Shown: positions 42,621 through 51,098 of the stretch, one piece after another
Layout of the letters: each line of letters starts with the position of its first letter
Numbering within the stretch: the first letter of the stretch is position 1
Notes under the pieces: model-generated
Told to the model about the DNA's origin: nothing
Seen by the model: only the letters and a program-made list of their open reading frames with translations
The model's database searches: none
Translations under genes and position numbers: made by a program
DNA from: JBAZPT01 sp041645535
GTDB taxonomy: Bacteria; Patescibacteriota; Minisyncoccia; Moranbacterales; UBA2206
DNA: 64,000 nt
Reading direction: 5' to 3'
Assembly: GCA_041645535.1 (NCBI GenBank)
Contig: JBAZPT010000001.1
Coordinates: 248,001-312,000, forward strand

Positions 42621-43124
42621 ATGTCAACGAAAAAAGCATTGATAATAATCGACGCTCAAAAAGGGTTTATAAACAAGCTGACTGCAAAGACGCTGTGTCG
42701 CATCAAAGAATTTATCAAAAAACATAATAAGAATTATGAACTTTTGATTTTTACAAAATATATCAACCATGAAGGTAGCAATTTCGTCCGCAGCCTCAAA
42801 TGGCGAGGGTTTATGAACGAGAAACAGACAGACTTGGCCGATGGACTGGAGGAATTTGTGAATAACAAGAATATTTTTGTTAAAGATACATACGGCAGTT
42901 TTGTCGATAAAAAATTATTAAACATGTTAAGGAAGCACAAAATAGAGCAGGTTGAACTGGCTGGTTTCGATACTGAAAATTGCGTTTTGACTTTTGCTCG
43001 GGATGCTTTTGACCGCGGCATGTCCGTGGTTGTATTTAAAAATCTTACAGCCAGCCACTCTAATTCTAAATTACATAAAGCTGCCCTGGAGATTATCAAA
43101 GATAATATTGGTGAAGTTAAATAA
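42621..43124 (+). CDS. Isochorismatase-family cysteine hydrolase
   Basis: A 167-residue alpha/beta hydrolase of the isochorismatase/nicotinamidase group. Catalytic Asp11 lies in IIIDAQKGF, a Lys in SLKWRGFM and the nucleophile Cys121 in DTENCVLTFARDAFDRG. Nicotinamidase-type (NAD salvage) or other amide hydrolysis is possible. Within an operon-like row of small enzymes; the next gene begins 4 bases later. Confidence 0.85.
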   Translation: MSTKKALIIIDAQKGFINKLTAKTLCRIKEFIKKHNKNYELLIFTKYINHEGSNFVRSLKWRGFMNEKQTDLADGLEEFVNNKNIFVKDTYGSFVDKKLLNMLRKHKIEQVELAGFDTENCVLTFARDAFDRGMSVVVFKNLTASHSNSKLHKAALEIIKDNIGEVK

Positions 43125-43128
43125 ATTT

Positions 43129-43752
43129 ATGGCTGAAAAATTTATCAGAATAAATGTTGCTTTTAAGCCATCCCTTGAAATTGCGGAGCGAGTGGCAAAA
43201 TTAAGCGAAGAAATATCAAAAAAAGAGGTTGCCTATTTTATTATTAATAGTAAAAATATTTATCCGCATATTACTATTTATTCTCCTGAATATCCAACTC
43301 ATAATTTAGAAAAGATACTTTCCAATATTGAAGAATTGTCAAAAAATTTATCAACCGTGAAGTTTATGTTTAAGAAAGTAATAACCAGCCAGGGATATAT
43401 AGGAATAGAGTTTAACTACACGGAAGAAATAAAAACTATTCACGAAGCTATTGTAAAAAAGCTGAATGATTTTAGAGAAGACCATGTCAGAGAAAAATAT
43501 GCAGATTTATACAATATGGAATTTTCTGATGAGAAAAAACAAAACATCCAAAGATATGGTTATCCCAATTCAATGAGTTTGTATCATCCGCACCTAACCA
43601 TAATTAGATTAAAGGATGAGAAAATTGCAAAAATGGTGGCTGAGGAAATTCAATGGTTAGATAAAGAATTTATGATTGATGAAATTGGGGCATACGAAAT
43701 GGGCGAACACGGAACTTGTATTGAGCTAATAAAGGAATTTAAGTTAGGATAA
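43129..43752 (+). CDS. 2H phosphoesterase superfamily protein (2'-5' RNA ligase-like)
   Basis: A 207-residue protein with two HxT motifs in the right spacing: YPHITIYSP (about residue 46) and YHPHLTIIRL (about residue 155). These define the 2H phosphoesterases, which open cyclic phosphates in RNA or nucleotides. The reading frame extends upstream to 42994 inside the previous gene, but the ATG at 43129, just after that gene's stop, starts the natural protein (MAEKFIRINVAF). Confidence 0.8.
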   Translation: MAEKFIRINVAFKPSLEIAERVAKLSEEISKKEVAYFIINSKNIYPHITIYSPEYPTHNLEKILSNIEELSKNLSTVKFMFKKVITSQGYIGIEFNYTEEIKTIHEAIVKKLNDFREDHVREKYADLYNMEFSDEKKQNIQRYGYPNSMSLYHPHLTIIRLKDEKIAKMVAEEIQWLDKEFMIDEIGAYEMGEHGTCIELIKEFKLG

Positions 43753-43814
43753 ATTTATAAAAGAAAAAATGAAATTTTAAAAAATAATAAAAGATATGAA
43801 TAGATTGACAAAAT

Positions 43815-44276
43815 ATGTATAACCACGCGCCGGAAAATTATAAATGTCCGATATGCCTGGCCGTAAAGGGCATTGAAAATGAAGATACCATGATCAAGCA
43901 GGCAGATATTGTATATAAAGATGATCTAGTCACCATTTTTATTGGTTCAAAATTTATAAAAAATAATCCTGGGCATCCGATTATCGTTCCAAACACTCAC
44001 TATGAAAATTTTTACGAACTGTCTGATGATGTAGCTTGCCACATAATCAAAATTGCCAAGAAGGTAGCCTTAGCCTTAAAAACAGCCAGAAAATGTGAAG
44101 GTATCACGATTACCCAAAATAACGAACCAGTTGGCAATCAGCATGCTTTTCATTATCATCTTCACGTATTCCCACGATTCACTGATGATGAGTTATACAA
44201 AAATATGATTGATACCGTTGTTTCTACTCCTGAGGAAAGGATTAAGTATGCTGAAGAATTAAGAAAGTATTTATGA
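43815..44276 (+). CDS. HIT-family nucleotide hydrolase/transferase
   Basis: A 153-residue histidine-triad protein: CPIC near the N-terminus (zinc site, residues 11-14), NNPGHPIIVP, and the triad FHYHLHVFPRF with His113, His115 and His117. HIT proteins hydrolyse dinucleoside polyphosphates or AMP conjugates. Overlaps the next NUDIX gene by 4 bases, a pairing that fits cleanup of adenylated or diphosphate nucleotides. Confidence 0.88.
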   Translation: MYNHAPENYKCPICLAVKGIENEDTMIKQADIVYKDDLVTIFIGSKFIKNNPGHPIIVPNTHYENFYELSDDVACHIIKIAKKVALALKTARKCEGITITQNNEPVGNQHAFHYHLHVFPRFTDDELYKNMIDTVVSTPEERIKYAEELRKYL

Positions 44277-44851
44277 AAAAAGTAAGAAGCGAAATAGGCA
44301 GCCTAATAAAAGCCGTTATCCCGCTTGATGAGATAGAGCAGGGACACAAAAAAGATGCTATCGATTGGATAAAAAGCGGAGTGGAAATTTTTCGGATTGA
44401 AAAGCCAGCTACGCCATTGAAGCATCTGGTTAGTTACTCGGTTTTGGTAGATTTTAAAGAAAAGAAAATTTTATTGTTAGATCACAAGAAGGCTTTGAAA
44501 AAACTTCCAAGCGGAGGGCATATTAATAGAGACGAAATGCCACTTGAAACTGCCAAGCGGGAATTGATTGAAGAATTGAGGATTGAGCCCAAGCCCGCCT
44601 TTGATAATTCAGAAATCCCGTTTTTTGTTACCGTGACGGAAACAGCCGGTCTAACTCCTGGGCACATTGATGTTAGCTTGTGGTATGTTTTTGAGGGAGA
44701 TTCAAAATTGGAAATTAACGATAAATCTGAAGAATTTAAAAGGGAATTTGATGGCTTTCATTGGTTGGGTTTTGATGAGATTCTAGCTATGCCAATCGAA
44801 AGACTCGATCCGCACTTACACAGGTTTGTTAATAAGTTAAAAAAAATATGA
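44273..44851 (+). CDS. NUDIX hydrolase
   Basis: A 192-residue protein with the Nudix box GGHINRDEMPLETAKRELIE followed by ELRI; Arg replaces the usual Gly near the end. The box sits in the centre of the chain (about residue 80-102) with an N-terminal helical segment in front. Tight overlaps with the HIT gene before (4 bases) and the unknown gene after (4 bases) indicate joint translation. Substrate not predictable. Confidence 0.85.
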   Translation: MKKVRSEIGSLIKAVIPLDEIEQGHKKDAIDWIKSGVEIFRIEKPATPLKHLVSYSVLVDFKEKKILLLDHKKALKKLPSGGHINRDEMPLETAKRELIEELRIEPKPAFDNSEIPFFVTVTETAGLTPGHIDVSLWYVFEGDSKLEINDKSEEFKREFDGFHWLGFDEILAMPIERLDPHLHRFVNKLKKI

Positions 44852-45312
44852 ATAAAAACGAATTTGAAAAACTTATAAACTATATAGCCAGTCAAGGCTT
44901 GGCGGTTTTTAAAAATACAGATGAAAAAAATCCGGAAATTGATTATTTGGCAATATTTTCCAAAAATGAGGATGAATACAAAGAGTTGGAAAAAATAGCT
45001 GGAGCTTTAGGTGAGGAAATGGATAAAGAAAATCACAAAACAGGCAGAACATTTTTATTGAACGAACCAATGAAAATATCTGCTGGAATTTTAACTTCCG
45101 TAAAAGTTAGGTTGCCAGATGCAACCAGACCTCAAAAAGGAGCGCCAGATTTTAGAGTTCAAGATTACCAGCAATTTAAAGATAAATATCTCCAAAGCAG
45201 CGGCAATTTCACGCTAATGATTAGAAAAGATTACGAGATGATTGAAATTAAAGGTATTGATGTTTTGGTTTATGTTCCAAGTAAAACTTTAGGAGAAAGA
45301 ATGAAAAGTTAA
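44848..45312 (+). CDS. Conserved-looking protein of unknown function
   Basis: A 154-residue soluble protein with no family I recognise. Notable stretches are VKVRLPDATRPQKGAPDF and LMIRKDYEMIEIKGIDVLVY. The alternating beta/helix pattern suggests a compact alpha/beta domain. No cysteines and no membrane segment. It overlaps the NUDIX gene by 4 bases, so a role beside it in nucleotide metabolism is plausible but unproven. Confidence 0.55.
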   Translation: MNKNEFEKLINYIASQGLAVFKNTDEKNPEIDYLAIFSKNEDEYKELEKIAGALGEEMDKENHKTGRTFLLNEPMKISAGILTSVKVRLPDATRPQKGAPDFRVQDYQQFKDKYLQSSGNFTLMIRKDYEMIEIKGIDVLVYVPSKTLGERMKS

Positions 45313-45325
45313 CCGAATAAAATTT

Positions 45326-45979
45326 ATGATTAAACAATTTATCGATTGGGCTGAAAAACAAGTATGTGCCAATACTACAATAACAAAACAACGACATGGC
45401 GATCAAAGTGATGTTTTTAAGATTGAAACTGCAGAAGGAAATTATTTTTTAAAAATTAGTCCAAAATTGGAAAAAGAGCGGGAGCGACTGGCATGGTTAA
45501 GGGGTAAATTGCCGGTTCCTGAAGTAATTGGTTTTATAAAAATTGGCAGTAAAGAGGCTCTGCTTTTATCCTCCGTTGAAGGTAAAAATCTCGCCGAACT
45601 GAAAAAGGAATGGCCAGTTGAAAAAGTGGTAGATAAGTTGGTTAATGTTCTTAAGAAATTCCATGCTGTTGATGCAACAGATTGTCCATTTGGAAATTAT
45701 AAGCCAGGTAGTGTATTGGTGCATGGAGACGCATGCCTGCCAAATTTCATTTTTAAAGAAGATGATTTTTCTGGCTATATAGATTTGGGAGATATGACTA
45801 TCGGTAATCCGGAAATAGATTTCGCTGCGGCTATTTGGAGTCTTCAATATAATTTTGGTAAAGGATACGGATTAAGCTTTTTAAGAAAGTGTGGTGTTAA
45901 AAACGCCACGGATGAATTAGTTGAGGAATCAAGATTGAAATATGAAGATATGCAGAAAGAATGGGGGTTGTCATCTTAA
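45326..45979 (+). CDS. Aminoglycoside phosphotransferase (APH)-family kinase
   Basis: A 217-residue protein-kinase-like small-molecule kinase. The ATP-binding lobe has KIETAEGNYFLKISPK. The catalytic loop VLVHGDACLPNFIF and the metal-binding YIDLGDMTIGNPEID match APH(3')-type enzymes closely. It is shorter than resistance APH proteins (about 260 residues), with the missing part mainly in the linker before the catalytic loop. It may phosphorylate an aminoglycoside, a sugar or choline-like compound; real resistance function is uncertain. Confidence 0.8.
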   Translation: MIKQFIDWAEKQVCANTTITKQRHGDQSDVFKIETAEGNYFLKISPKLEKERERLAWLRGKLPVPEVIGFIKIGSKEALLLSSVEGKNLAELKKEWPVEKVVDKLVNVLKKFHAVDATDCPFGNYKPGSVLVHGDACLPNFIFKEDDFSGYIDLGDMTIGNPEIDFAAAIWSLQYNFGKGYGLSFLRKCGVKNATDELVEESRLKYEDMQKEWGLSS

Positions 45980-45980
45980 T

Positions 45981-46481
45981 ATGAATAAATATGTATTTAA
46001 ACCATACAATGATATATTTCCGATTCTTTTTGAGAATGAAAAAAATAGACTTTGCAAATTCCTCAAAAGAAAATATTTTATCGAACATGTAGGAAGCACT
46101 GCCATTCCAGGTGCTAGCGGAAAAGGAATTATTGATATAATGATTTCGACCGAAAAAGAAGAAATTCCTCAAATTTTCAAACAATTAGAGGAAGCGGACT
46201 ATGAATACAGAGAAATGGCCAGCAAACCTGAACGTTTATTTTTTCGAATTGATATAGATGATCTCATTGAAGAAAAAAGACGTTATCATGTTCATTTAGT
46301 CCCCGCAAAAAATAATGAGTGGATGGAAACTTTAAAATTTAGGGATTATATGCTAAAACATCCGGAGAAAGTACATGAATATAACAACCTCAAAATACAA
46401 GCAGTCAAAGAATCAAATCAAAACGGAAAGATTTATAGGAAAATAAAAGAACCATTTATAAAAAATATTATTTCACAATAA
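45981..46481 (+). CDS. GrpB/UPF0157-family nucleotidyltransferase-like protein
   Basis: A 166-residue protein with the GrpB signature EHVGSTAIPGASGKGIIDIM, a nucleotidyltransferase-fold active site (GS plus Asp residues), and the later YHVHLVPAKNNEW. The in-frame ATG at 45942 lies inside the preceding gene; the ATG at 45981 follows its stop by one base and is preferred. Some family members are fused to dephospho-CoA kinase, but function here is not known. Confidence 0.85.
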   Translation: MNKYVFKPYNDIFPILFENEKNRLCKFLKRKYFIEHVGSTAIPGASGKGIIDIMISTEKEEIPQIFKQLEEADYEYREMASKPERLFFRIDIDDLIEEKRRYHVHLVPAKNNEWMETLKFRDYMLKHPEKVHEYNNLKIQAVKESNQNGKIYRKIKEPFIKNIISQ

Positions 46482-46501
46482 AACATTAACCTATTAATAT
46501 T

Positions 46502-46837
46502 ATGGCAACAATAGAAGACTTTCAAAAATTAGATATTAGGGTGGGGAAAGTAACTGATGTTCAAGATTTTCCGGAAGCGAAAAAACCAGCGTATAAATTG
46601 ACGATTGATTTTGGAATTGAGATTGGAATGAAAAGATCATCTGTGCAAATTGTAGATTATTACAAAAAAGACGAACTGATTGGTAAATTAGTCTTGGGCG
46701 TAGTCAATTTTCCACCCAGACAAATCGGGCCTTTTGTTTCAGAATCCCTGACTCTAGGTGTGCCAGACAAAGACGGCAAATGCATTTTAATCACGCCAGA
46801 TAAAGACTTTGCGGAAATTGGAGGTAAATTGTTTTAA
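46502..46837 (+). CDS. csaA: CsaA-type tRNA-binding protein
   Basis: A 111-residue protein of the CsaA/EMAP-II-like tRNA-binding OB-fold family. Landmarks are FQKLDIRVGKVTDVQDFPEA, KPAYKLTIDFG, KLVLGVVNFPPRQIGPFVSE and the end GVPDKDGKCILITPDK. Length matches stand-alone CsaA. It binds tRNA and has been linked to chaperone or secretion functions. It lies in the small-enzyme row, 11 bases before an alpha/beta hydrolase gene. Confidence 0.9.
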   Translation: MATIEDFQKLDIRVGKVTDVQDFPEAKKPAYKLTIDFGIEIGMKRSSVQIVDYYKKDELIGKLVLGVVNFPPRQIGPFVSESLTLGVPDKDGKCILITPDKDFAEIGGKLF

Positions 46838-46847
46838 TCTAAAGTGT

Positions 46848-47750
46848 ATGAATACACCAAAATTTATAGAATTTAACACGAGCGACGGATTGCTTCTGCC
46901 GGGCTTGTTATACGAAGGAAAAAAATCCAAGAAAGTTGCTATCAATTTACACGGTAATGGAAGTTCGTCAGTTTTTTATGATGAAGTTGAAAATAAAATA
47001 TTGGCAGATGTTCTTGGGAAACATAACATTTCTATTCTATTTTTCAATAATAGAGGTGCTGGTATTGTCAAAAAACTAAATGTAAAAAAGGGAGACAAAA
47101 CAGAAAGAAAGAGATACGGAATGGCTTATGAAAAAATAAAGGAATGCGTCCAAGATATTGACGGAGCAATCAGTTTTCTTAAAAAATTGGGCTACGAAGA
47201 GTTTTATTTAATTGGTATGTCTACTGGAGCTAACAAAATTTGCGTATATAATCACTATAAACCCAAGAACCCGATTGCCAAGTATGTATTGCTGAGTGGT
47301 GGTGACGACACCGGCATATATTATAATATGCTTGGAAAAGATAACTTTAAAAAATTATTATCTAAGGCAAAGAGCAAGATTAGAAAAGGAAAGGGGGCAG
47401 AGATTATTCTAGAATTATTGTCTTGTGACCTCATATTTTCCTACACTGGTTTTTATGACATTGCTAACCCAGATGGGGATTATAACACGTATCCATTTTT
47501 AGAGGTATTGAAAAAAGTTAAATTATCCAAGAAAAACCACTTCCGATATTTTAAATCAATCAAAAAGCCCACGCTGATAGTATACGGCGAACTTGATGAA
47601 TATGCCTGGGGAGATGCTAATAAAGTTGTAAATATTTTGAAAAAACACAAACCAGATTTTAGCTACGAAGTTATAAAAGGAGCCGATCATTCGTTTGAAA
47701 AACACGAAGCTCAAATGGCTAAGACTGTAGTTGATTGGCTTAGTCATTAA
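46848..47750 (+). CDS. Alpha/beta hydrolase
   Basis: A 300-residue serine hydrolase: oxyanion region NLHGNGSS, nucleophile elbow GMSTG, acid in YGELDEYAW and histidine in GADHSF form the triad. A lid-like insertion of about 60 basic residues lies between the nucleophile and the acid. The frame is open from 46809 in the previous gene, but the ATG at 46848 after the csaA stop fits better. Esterase, peptidase or lipid hydrolase activity is possible. Confidence 0.82.
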   Translation: MNTPKFIEFNTSDGLLLPGLLYEGKKSKKVAINLHGNGSSSVFYDEVENKILADVLGKHNISILFFNNRGAGIVKKLNVKKGDKTERKRYGMAYEKIKECVQDIDGAISFLKKLGYEEFYLIGMSTGANKICVYNHYKPKNPIAKYVLLSGGDDTGIYYNMLGKDNFKKLLSKAKSKIRKGKGAEIILELLSCDLIFSYTGFYDIANPDGDYNTYPFLEVLKKVKLSKKNHFRYFKSIKKPTLIVYGELDEYAWGDANKVVNILKKHKPDFSYEVIKGADHSFEKHEAQMAKTVVDWLSH

Positions 47751-47866
47751 TTTTATTTATTCTGTGTCAGAAGAATTAAATAAATCTCTTAGGTTCGACC
47801 GGTAAACCGAGAGACAGATTCTGTGCAGTTATAGGCATAATATAAATTTATAGGCATTCAATAATT

Positions 47867-48331
47867 ATGATTAAATATAAAGAAATAAAGAATTTTTCTA
47901 CCGACCAACTTTTTCATCTATTTAATTCTGTCGAATGGATAAAACCTTCAAGTCAAAAACCAGTATTCAACAACAATACTGATTGTATTGCAAATCACAC
48001 TCTGTATATAGACCAGGAGGATCAACGTGGGATTATAGAAAAATCATTTTTAAACTCTACTTTTGTTGCATCTGCTTGGGAAAAAGAAAAGCTTGTGGGG
48101 GTTGTTCGCGTTATTTCTGATTGTGTCCAACGATCAATCATCTATGATTTAGCAGTATCACCAGACTATCAAGGACGAGGAATAGGAAAAGAGTTGCTTC
48201 AAAGATGTTTAAAAAAATTTCCGAAAACTCAATTTACACTAGGAACGAGCTCTAAAAATTTTGATTTTTATAGAAAATTCGGCTTCAAAAACAGTAGTAA
48301 TTATTTAGAGAAAGAGAGCTCTTACTTTTAA
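47867..48331 (+). CDS. GNAT-family N-acetyltransferase
   Basis: A 154-residue acetyltransferase with the acetyl-CoA-binding segment YDLAVSPDYQGRGIGKELL (motif A) and a C-terminal FYRKFGFKN beta-bulge typical of GNAT proteins. The acceptor is unknown. A 116-base gap before it contains an imperfect hairpin (47785-47812) and a repeated TATAGGCAT, but no clear promoter. The next gene starts 1 base after its stop. Confidence 0.85.
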   Translation: MIKYKEIKNFSTDQLFHLFNSVEWIKPSSQKPVFNNNTDCIANHTLYIDQEDQRGIIEKSFLNSTFVASAWEKEKLVGVVRVISDCVQRSIIYDLAVSPDYQGRGIGKELLQRCLKKFPKTQFTLGTSSKNFDFYRKFGFKNSSNYLEKESSYF

Positions 48332-48332
48332 T

Positions 48333-48800
48333 ATGAAATGGAAATTTCCGCCAAAAATTAAAATTTATGAGGCACTGGGAGTAGTTGGCGATAAAAGGAT
48401 CACTGTTTCGAGAAACAAGGCTAAGGTCTTTTCATCCAGTGGCAATAAATTCTACGAAATTGAATATGATCCGAAATCAGGAAGCATCATGTCCAATGAC
48501 AACGGGTCATACTGGCAAGGATATTTGGGTTATCCATCCATCGCCTTTTTGATGAGCAGAGAAAAAATAAAATATGAGGCAAAATTTGCCGGATTGCTCA
48601 AGGGGATTAAGTGGAAAGATATCAATTCAAAATTCAAAAATGATTTTTCCAAAACTGAAGCATATATAAAAGAAGATCTGATTCGCAAAGGCGTGAATAT
48701 CACAGAATTTGAAAATGAAATTACAAATATCCAAGAACAGATTAAAACTGTAAAAATAGGAATGCTGGGCAAGAAGAAAAAACCGCCGCAGGGGTATTGA
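48333..48800 (+). CDS. Protein of unknown function
   Basis: A 155-residue soluble protein without a recognised family. The N-terminal half appears beta-rich and contains RITVSRNKAKVFSSSGNKFY and GSYWQGYLGYPSIAFLM. The C-terminal half is helical and ends in a Lys/Pro-rich tail. It follows the GNAT gene after one base, which implies joint expression. Confidence 0.5.
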   Translation: MKWKFPPKIKIYEALGVVGDKRITVSRNKAKVFSSSGNKFYEIEYDPKSGSIMSNDNGSYWQGYLGYPSIAFLMSREKIKYEAKFAGLLKGIKWKDINSKFKNDFSKTEAYIKEDLIRKGVNITEFENEITNIQEQIKTVKIGMLGKKKKPPQGY

Positions 48801-48858
48801 AAAGAAGAAATAAAATTAAAAAAACAACAAAAATTATAAATGGTTATTTTTTAATACT

Positions 48859-49170
48859 ATGGCGACAATAAGAAATTCACAAAAACTTCAAAAGGATATC
48901 TGGAAAAATAAAGTGGATAAAAAGTTTAATACTACTAATATTCCGCTTGAATTTTCCTTTCTGTATGGCGAAGTGGCTGAAGCATTCCAGGCTTACCGTA
49001 AAAAATTACCCGATCTTGGAGAAGAACTGGCTGATGTTGCAATTTATCTTTTTGGAATTGCGGAAATGTTAAAAATTGACCTAGGAAAAGAGATTGTCAA
49101 AAAAGTTGAAAAAAATAAAAAAAGAAAATATAAAAAAGTAAGGGGTGTAAATGTCAGACCAAAAGACTAA
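48859..49170 (+). CDS. MazG-like nucleotide pyrophosphohydrolase
   Basis: A 103-residue MazG-superfamily protein. FLYGEVAEAFQAYRK supplies the first metal-binding ExxE-type motif and GEELADVAIYLFGIAEML the second (ExxD). The C-terminus is very rich in Lys. Related in fold to, but not a close copy of, the gene at 40916. Likely removes noncanonical nucleotides. Confidence 0.82.
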   Translation: MATIRNSQKLQKDIWKNKVDKKFNTTNIPLEFSFLYGEVAEAFQAYRKKLPDLGEELADVAIYLFGIAEMLKIDLGKEIVKKVEKNKKRKYKKVRGVNVRPKD

Positions 49171-49202
49171 CCATAAATAAGACCTTAAAAGACTTGAAAA
49201 AT

Positions 49203-49613
49203 ATGACAAACAAAATATTTTTTGCCGGAGGATTTTTGTATAATCCTAAAACAAAAAGCGTTTTGTTGCATAAGCGCGATGCTAATACGAAATATAACCC
49301 TAATAAGTGGGCATTTTTTGGAGGTAAAAGTAAAAATGGAGAAAATCCCGTTGAAACATTTACAAGAGAACTAAGGGAAGAGTTAAATATTGAAATTTCA
49401 GAAAATCAAGTTATTCCTTTATGCGATTATCTTAATGAAGAATTTGATACTCACAGATATATTTTTTATGTTAAAAGTGCCTTGAAAAAAGATGAAATGA
49501 AATTAGGCGAGGGATCTGATTTTGATTGGATACCCCTGGAAAAAGTTTTTAAGTATGACCTAACTGAGAAGACAATAAGAGATTTAGAGCTATTCAAAAA
49601 ACGCTTTAAATAA
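49203..49613 (+). CDS. NUDIX hydrolase
   Basis: A 136-residue protein with a full Nudix box, FGGKSKNGENPVETF followed by TRELREELNIEI. Its short length and N-terminal FAGGFLYNPKTKSVLLHKRD resemble 8-oxo-dGTP-type MutT enzymes. I prefer ATG 49203 to the in-frame TTG at 49194. Third NUDIX gene of this stretch and followed by the CFA synthase gene. Confidence 0.88.
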   Translation: MTNKIFFAGGFLYNPKTKSVLLHKRDANTKYNPNKWAFFGGKSKNGENPVETFTRELREELNIEISENQVIPLCDYLNEEFDTHRYIFYVKSALKKDEMKLGEGSDFDWIPLEKVFKYDLTEKTIRDLELFKKRFK

Positions 49614-49632
49614 TAGAGGATAAGGATAAATT

Positions 49633-50748
49633 ATGAAAATTTCTTCTAAAAATATAACTACTGCTTTTTTACAAAAAGCGGACATTGAGGTTAATGGAAA
49701 CAGGGATTGGGATATTCAAATCCATAATCCCAAGTTTTACACCCGCGTCTTAAAAAGCGGAACCATGGGTCTGGGCGAAGCTCACATGGAAAAATGGTGG
49801 GATTGCGAAAGATTAGACTTATTTTTCGAAAAGTTATTGCGAGCTAATACGACAGAATTGCCCAATTGGCAACTATTTCTTACGAAACTGAGGGCGCGAC
49901 TTTTTAATGCGCAATCCTTAAAAAATGCAAAGAAAGTCGCTAAAAATCATTATGATTTGGGCAATGATTTGTATATGTCATTTTTAGATCCATATAATCA
50001 ATATACTTGTGGATATTTCAGAGATACTTCCGATCTGAATGAAGCCCAAGAGAAAAAGTTGGATTTGATATGCAGAAAGTTGCAGCTTAAAAAGGATGAC
50101 AAAGTTTTAGATATTGGCTGCGGCTGGGGCGGATTCGCCAAATACGCCGCGGAGCATTATGGCTGTCAGGTGACGGGAATTTCCATTTCTGATGAACAAA
50201 TCGCATACGCCAAAGAATTTACCAAAGGATTGCCAGTTATCATTCAAAAACAGGATTATCGGGAAATGACCGGACAATTTGACAAGATAGTCTCGATTGG
50301 AATGATTGAACATGTAGGTTACAAAAATTATAAAGCATTTATGAAAAAAGTAGCGTCTTTGCTCAAAGATGATGGGCTTTTTTTACTCCAAACAATAGGC
50401 AGAAATAATTCGGTAACTATGGCCAATCCCTGGATAGACAAGTATATTTTTCCGGGCGGAATGATCCCGTCCTTGAAACAGATCGGAAGCGCAGCTGAAA
50501 ATCTATTAATGATTGAAGACCTCCACAATTTTGGACTTTACTACTATAAAACTTTGCTGGCTTGGGAAGAAAATTTTAGAAAAAATTATTCCTCATTGCC
50601 ATCGAAAAAGTATGACGAAAAATTCTACCGAATGTGGCGGTATTATCTTTTGAGCTGTGCTGGCGGATTCAAATCCAGACACATGCACCTTTGGCAATTT
50701 GTGTTCAGTAAAGGAAAGTTAAAAGATATGTATATTTCGATTCGATAG
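49633..50748 (+). CDS. cfa: Cyclopropane-fatty-acyl-phospholipid synthase
   Basis: A 371-residue SAM-dependent enzyme that adds a methylene bridge across unsaturated acyl chains in membrane lipids. Clear motifs are LGEAHMEKWWDCERLDLFF, NHYDLGNDLYMSFLD, the active-site YTCGYF (Cys126), the SAM loop LDIGCGWGGFAKYAAEHYGC, MIEHVG with the bicarbonate-binding Glu, and RMWRYYLLSCAGGFKSR near the end. Length matches the family. An AAGGAT sequence just before the ATG could act as an SD. Membrane-lipid modification is notable if this organism lacks fatty acid synthesis, as most CPR bacteria do. Confidence 0.95.
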   Translation: MKISSKNITTAFLQKADIEVNGNRDWDIQIHNPKFYTRVLKSGTMGLGEAHMEKWWDCERLDLFFEKLLRANTTELPNWQLFLTKLRARLFNAQSLKNAKKVAKNHYDLGNDLYMSFLDPYNQYTCGYFRDTSDLNEAQEKKLDLICRKLQLKKDDKVLDIGCGWGGFAKYAAEHYGCQVTGISISDEQIAYAKEFTKGLPVIIQKQDYREMTGQFDKIVSIGMIEHVGYKNYKAFMKKVASLLKDDGLFLLQTIGRNNSVTMANPWIDKYIFPGGMIPSLKQIGSAAENLLMIEDLHNFGLYYYKTLLAWEENFRKNYSSLPSKKYDEKFYRMWRYYLLSCAGGFKSRHMHLWQFVFSKGKLKDMYISIR

Positions 50749-50807
50749 CTAAAACGATCAAAAAATATATTGCAAAACTAAAACAATTTTAATTATTTTA
50801 AAAAATT

Positions 50808-51086
50808 ATGGAAATTAAAAATTTATTGCAGCAAGGTCGCGAAATATGGGGCGATCAAAAATTGAACCTCGGACAAATTATTGTTCGAATGGGCAAGGTA
50901 TTTGGCGACATTTGCCGTTGGGAACGGGATGCCGTGAAGGATAGAAATATTCATACCAACGATGAACTCAAGAAAGAACTCGGAAATATTATATTTTCCA
51001 CAATCAGATGGTGCGATGATCTGGGATATGATCCGGAGGAATGTATAAAGCTGGCGATAGATTGCCAAAAAAAGTTTCAAAAATAA
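50808..51086 (+). CDS. MazG-like protein with altered second motif
   Basis: A 92-residue all-alpha protein resembling short MazG-like pyrophosphohydrolases. MGKVFGDICRWERD is in the first motif position, and ELKKELGNIIFSTIRWCDDL resembles the usual ELGDVLW, with Asn replacing the metal-binding Asp, then GYDPEECIKLAIDCQKKF. The first ExxE is also weak, so catalysis may be lost or changed. Third MazG-like gene in the region. Confidence 0.65.
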   Translation: MEIKNLLQQGREIWGDQKLNLGQIIVRMGKVFGDICRWERDAVKDRNIHTNDELKKELGNIIFSTIRWCDDLGYDPEECIKLAIDCQKKFQK

Positions 51087-51098
51087 TCAAAAAATAAT

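Noticed and set aside
42994..43128. N-terminal extension of the 2H phosphoesterase
   Set aside because: It overlaps the isochorismatase-like gene in another frame; the ATG at 43129 starts the family sequence.
47751..47866. tRNA or riboswitch in the gap before the GNAT gene
   Set aside because: It contains GGTTCGA and an imperfect hairpin (47785-47812), but no cloverleaf or known aptamer can be drawn.
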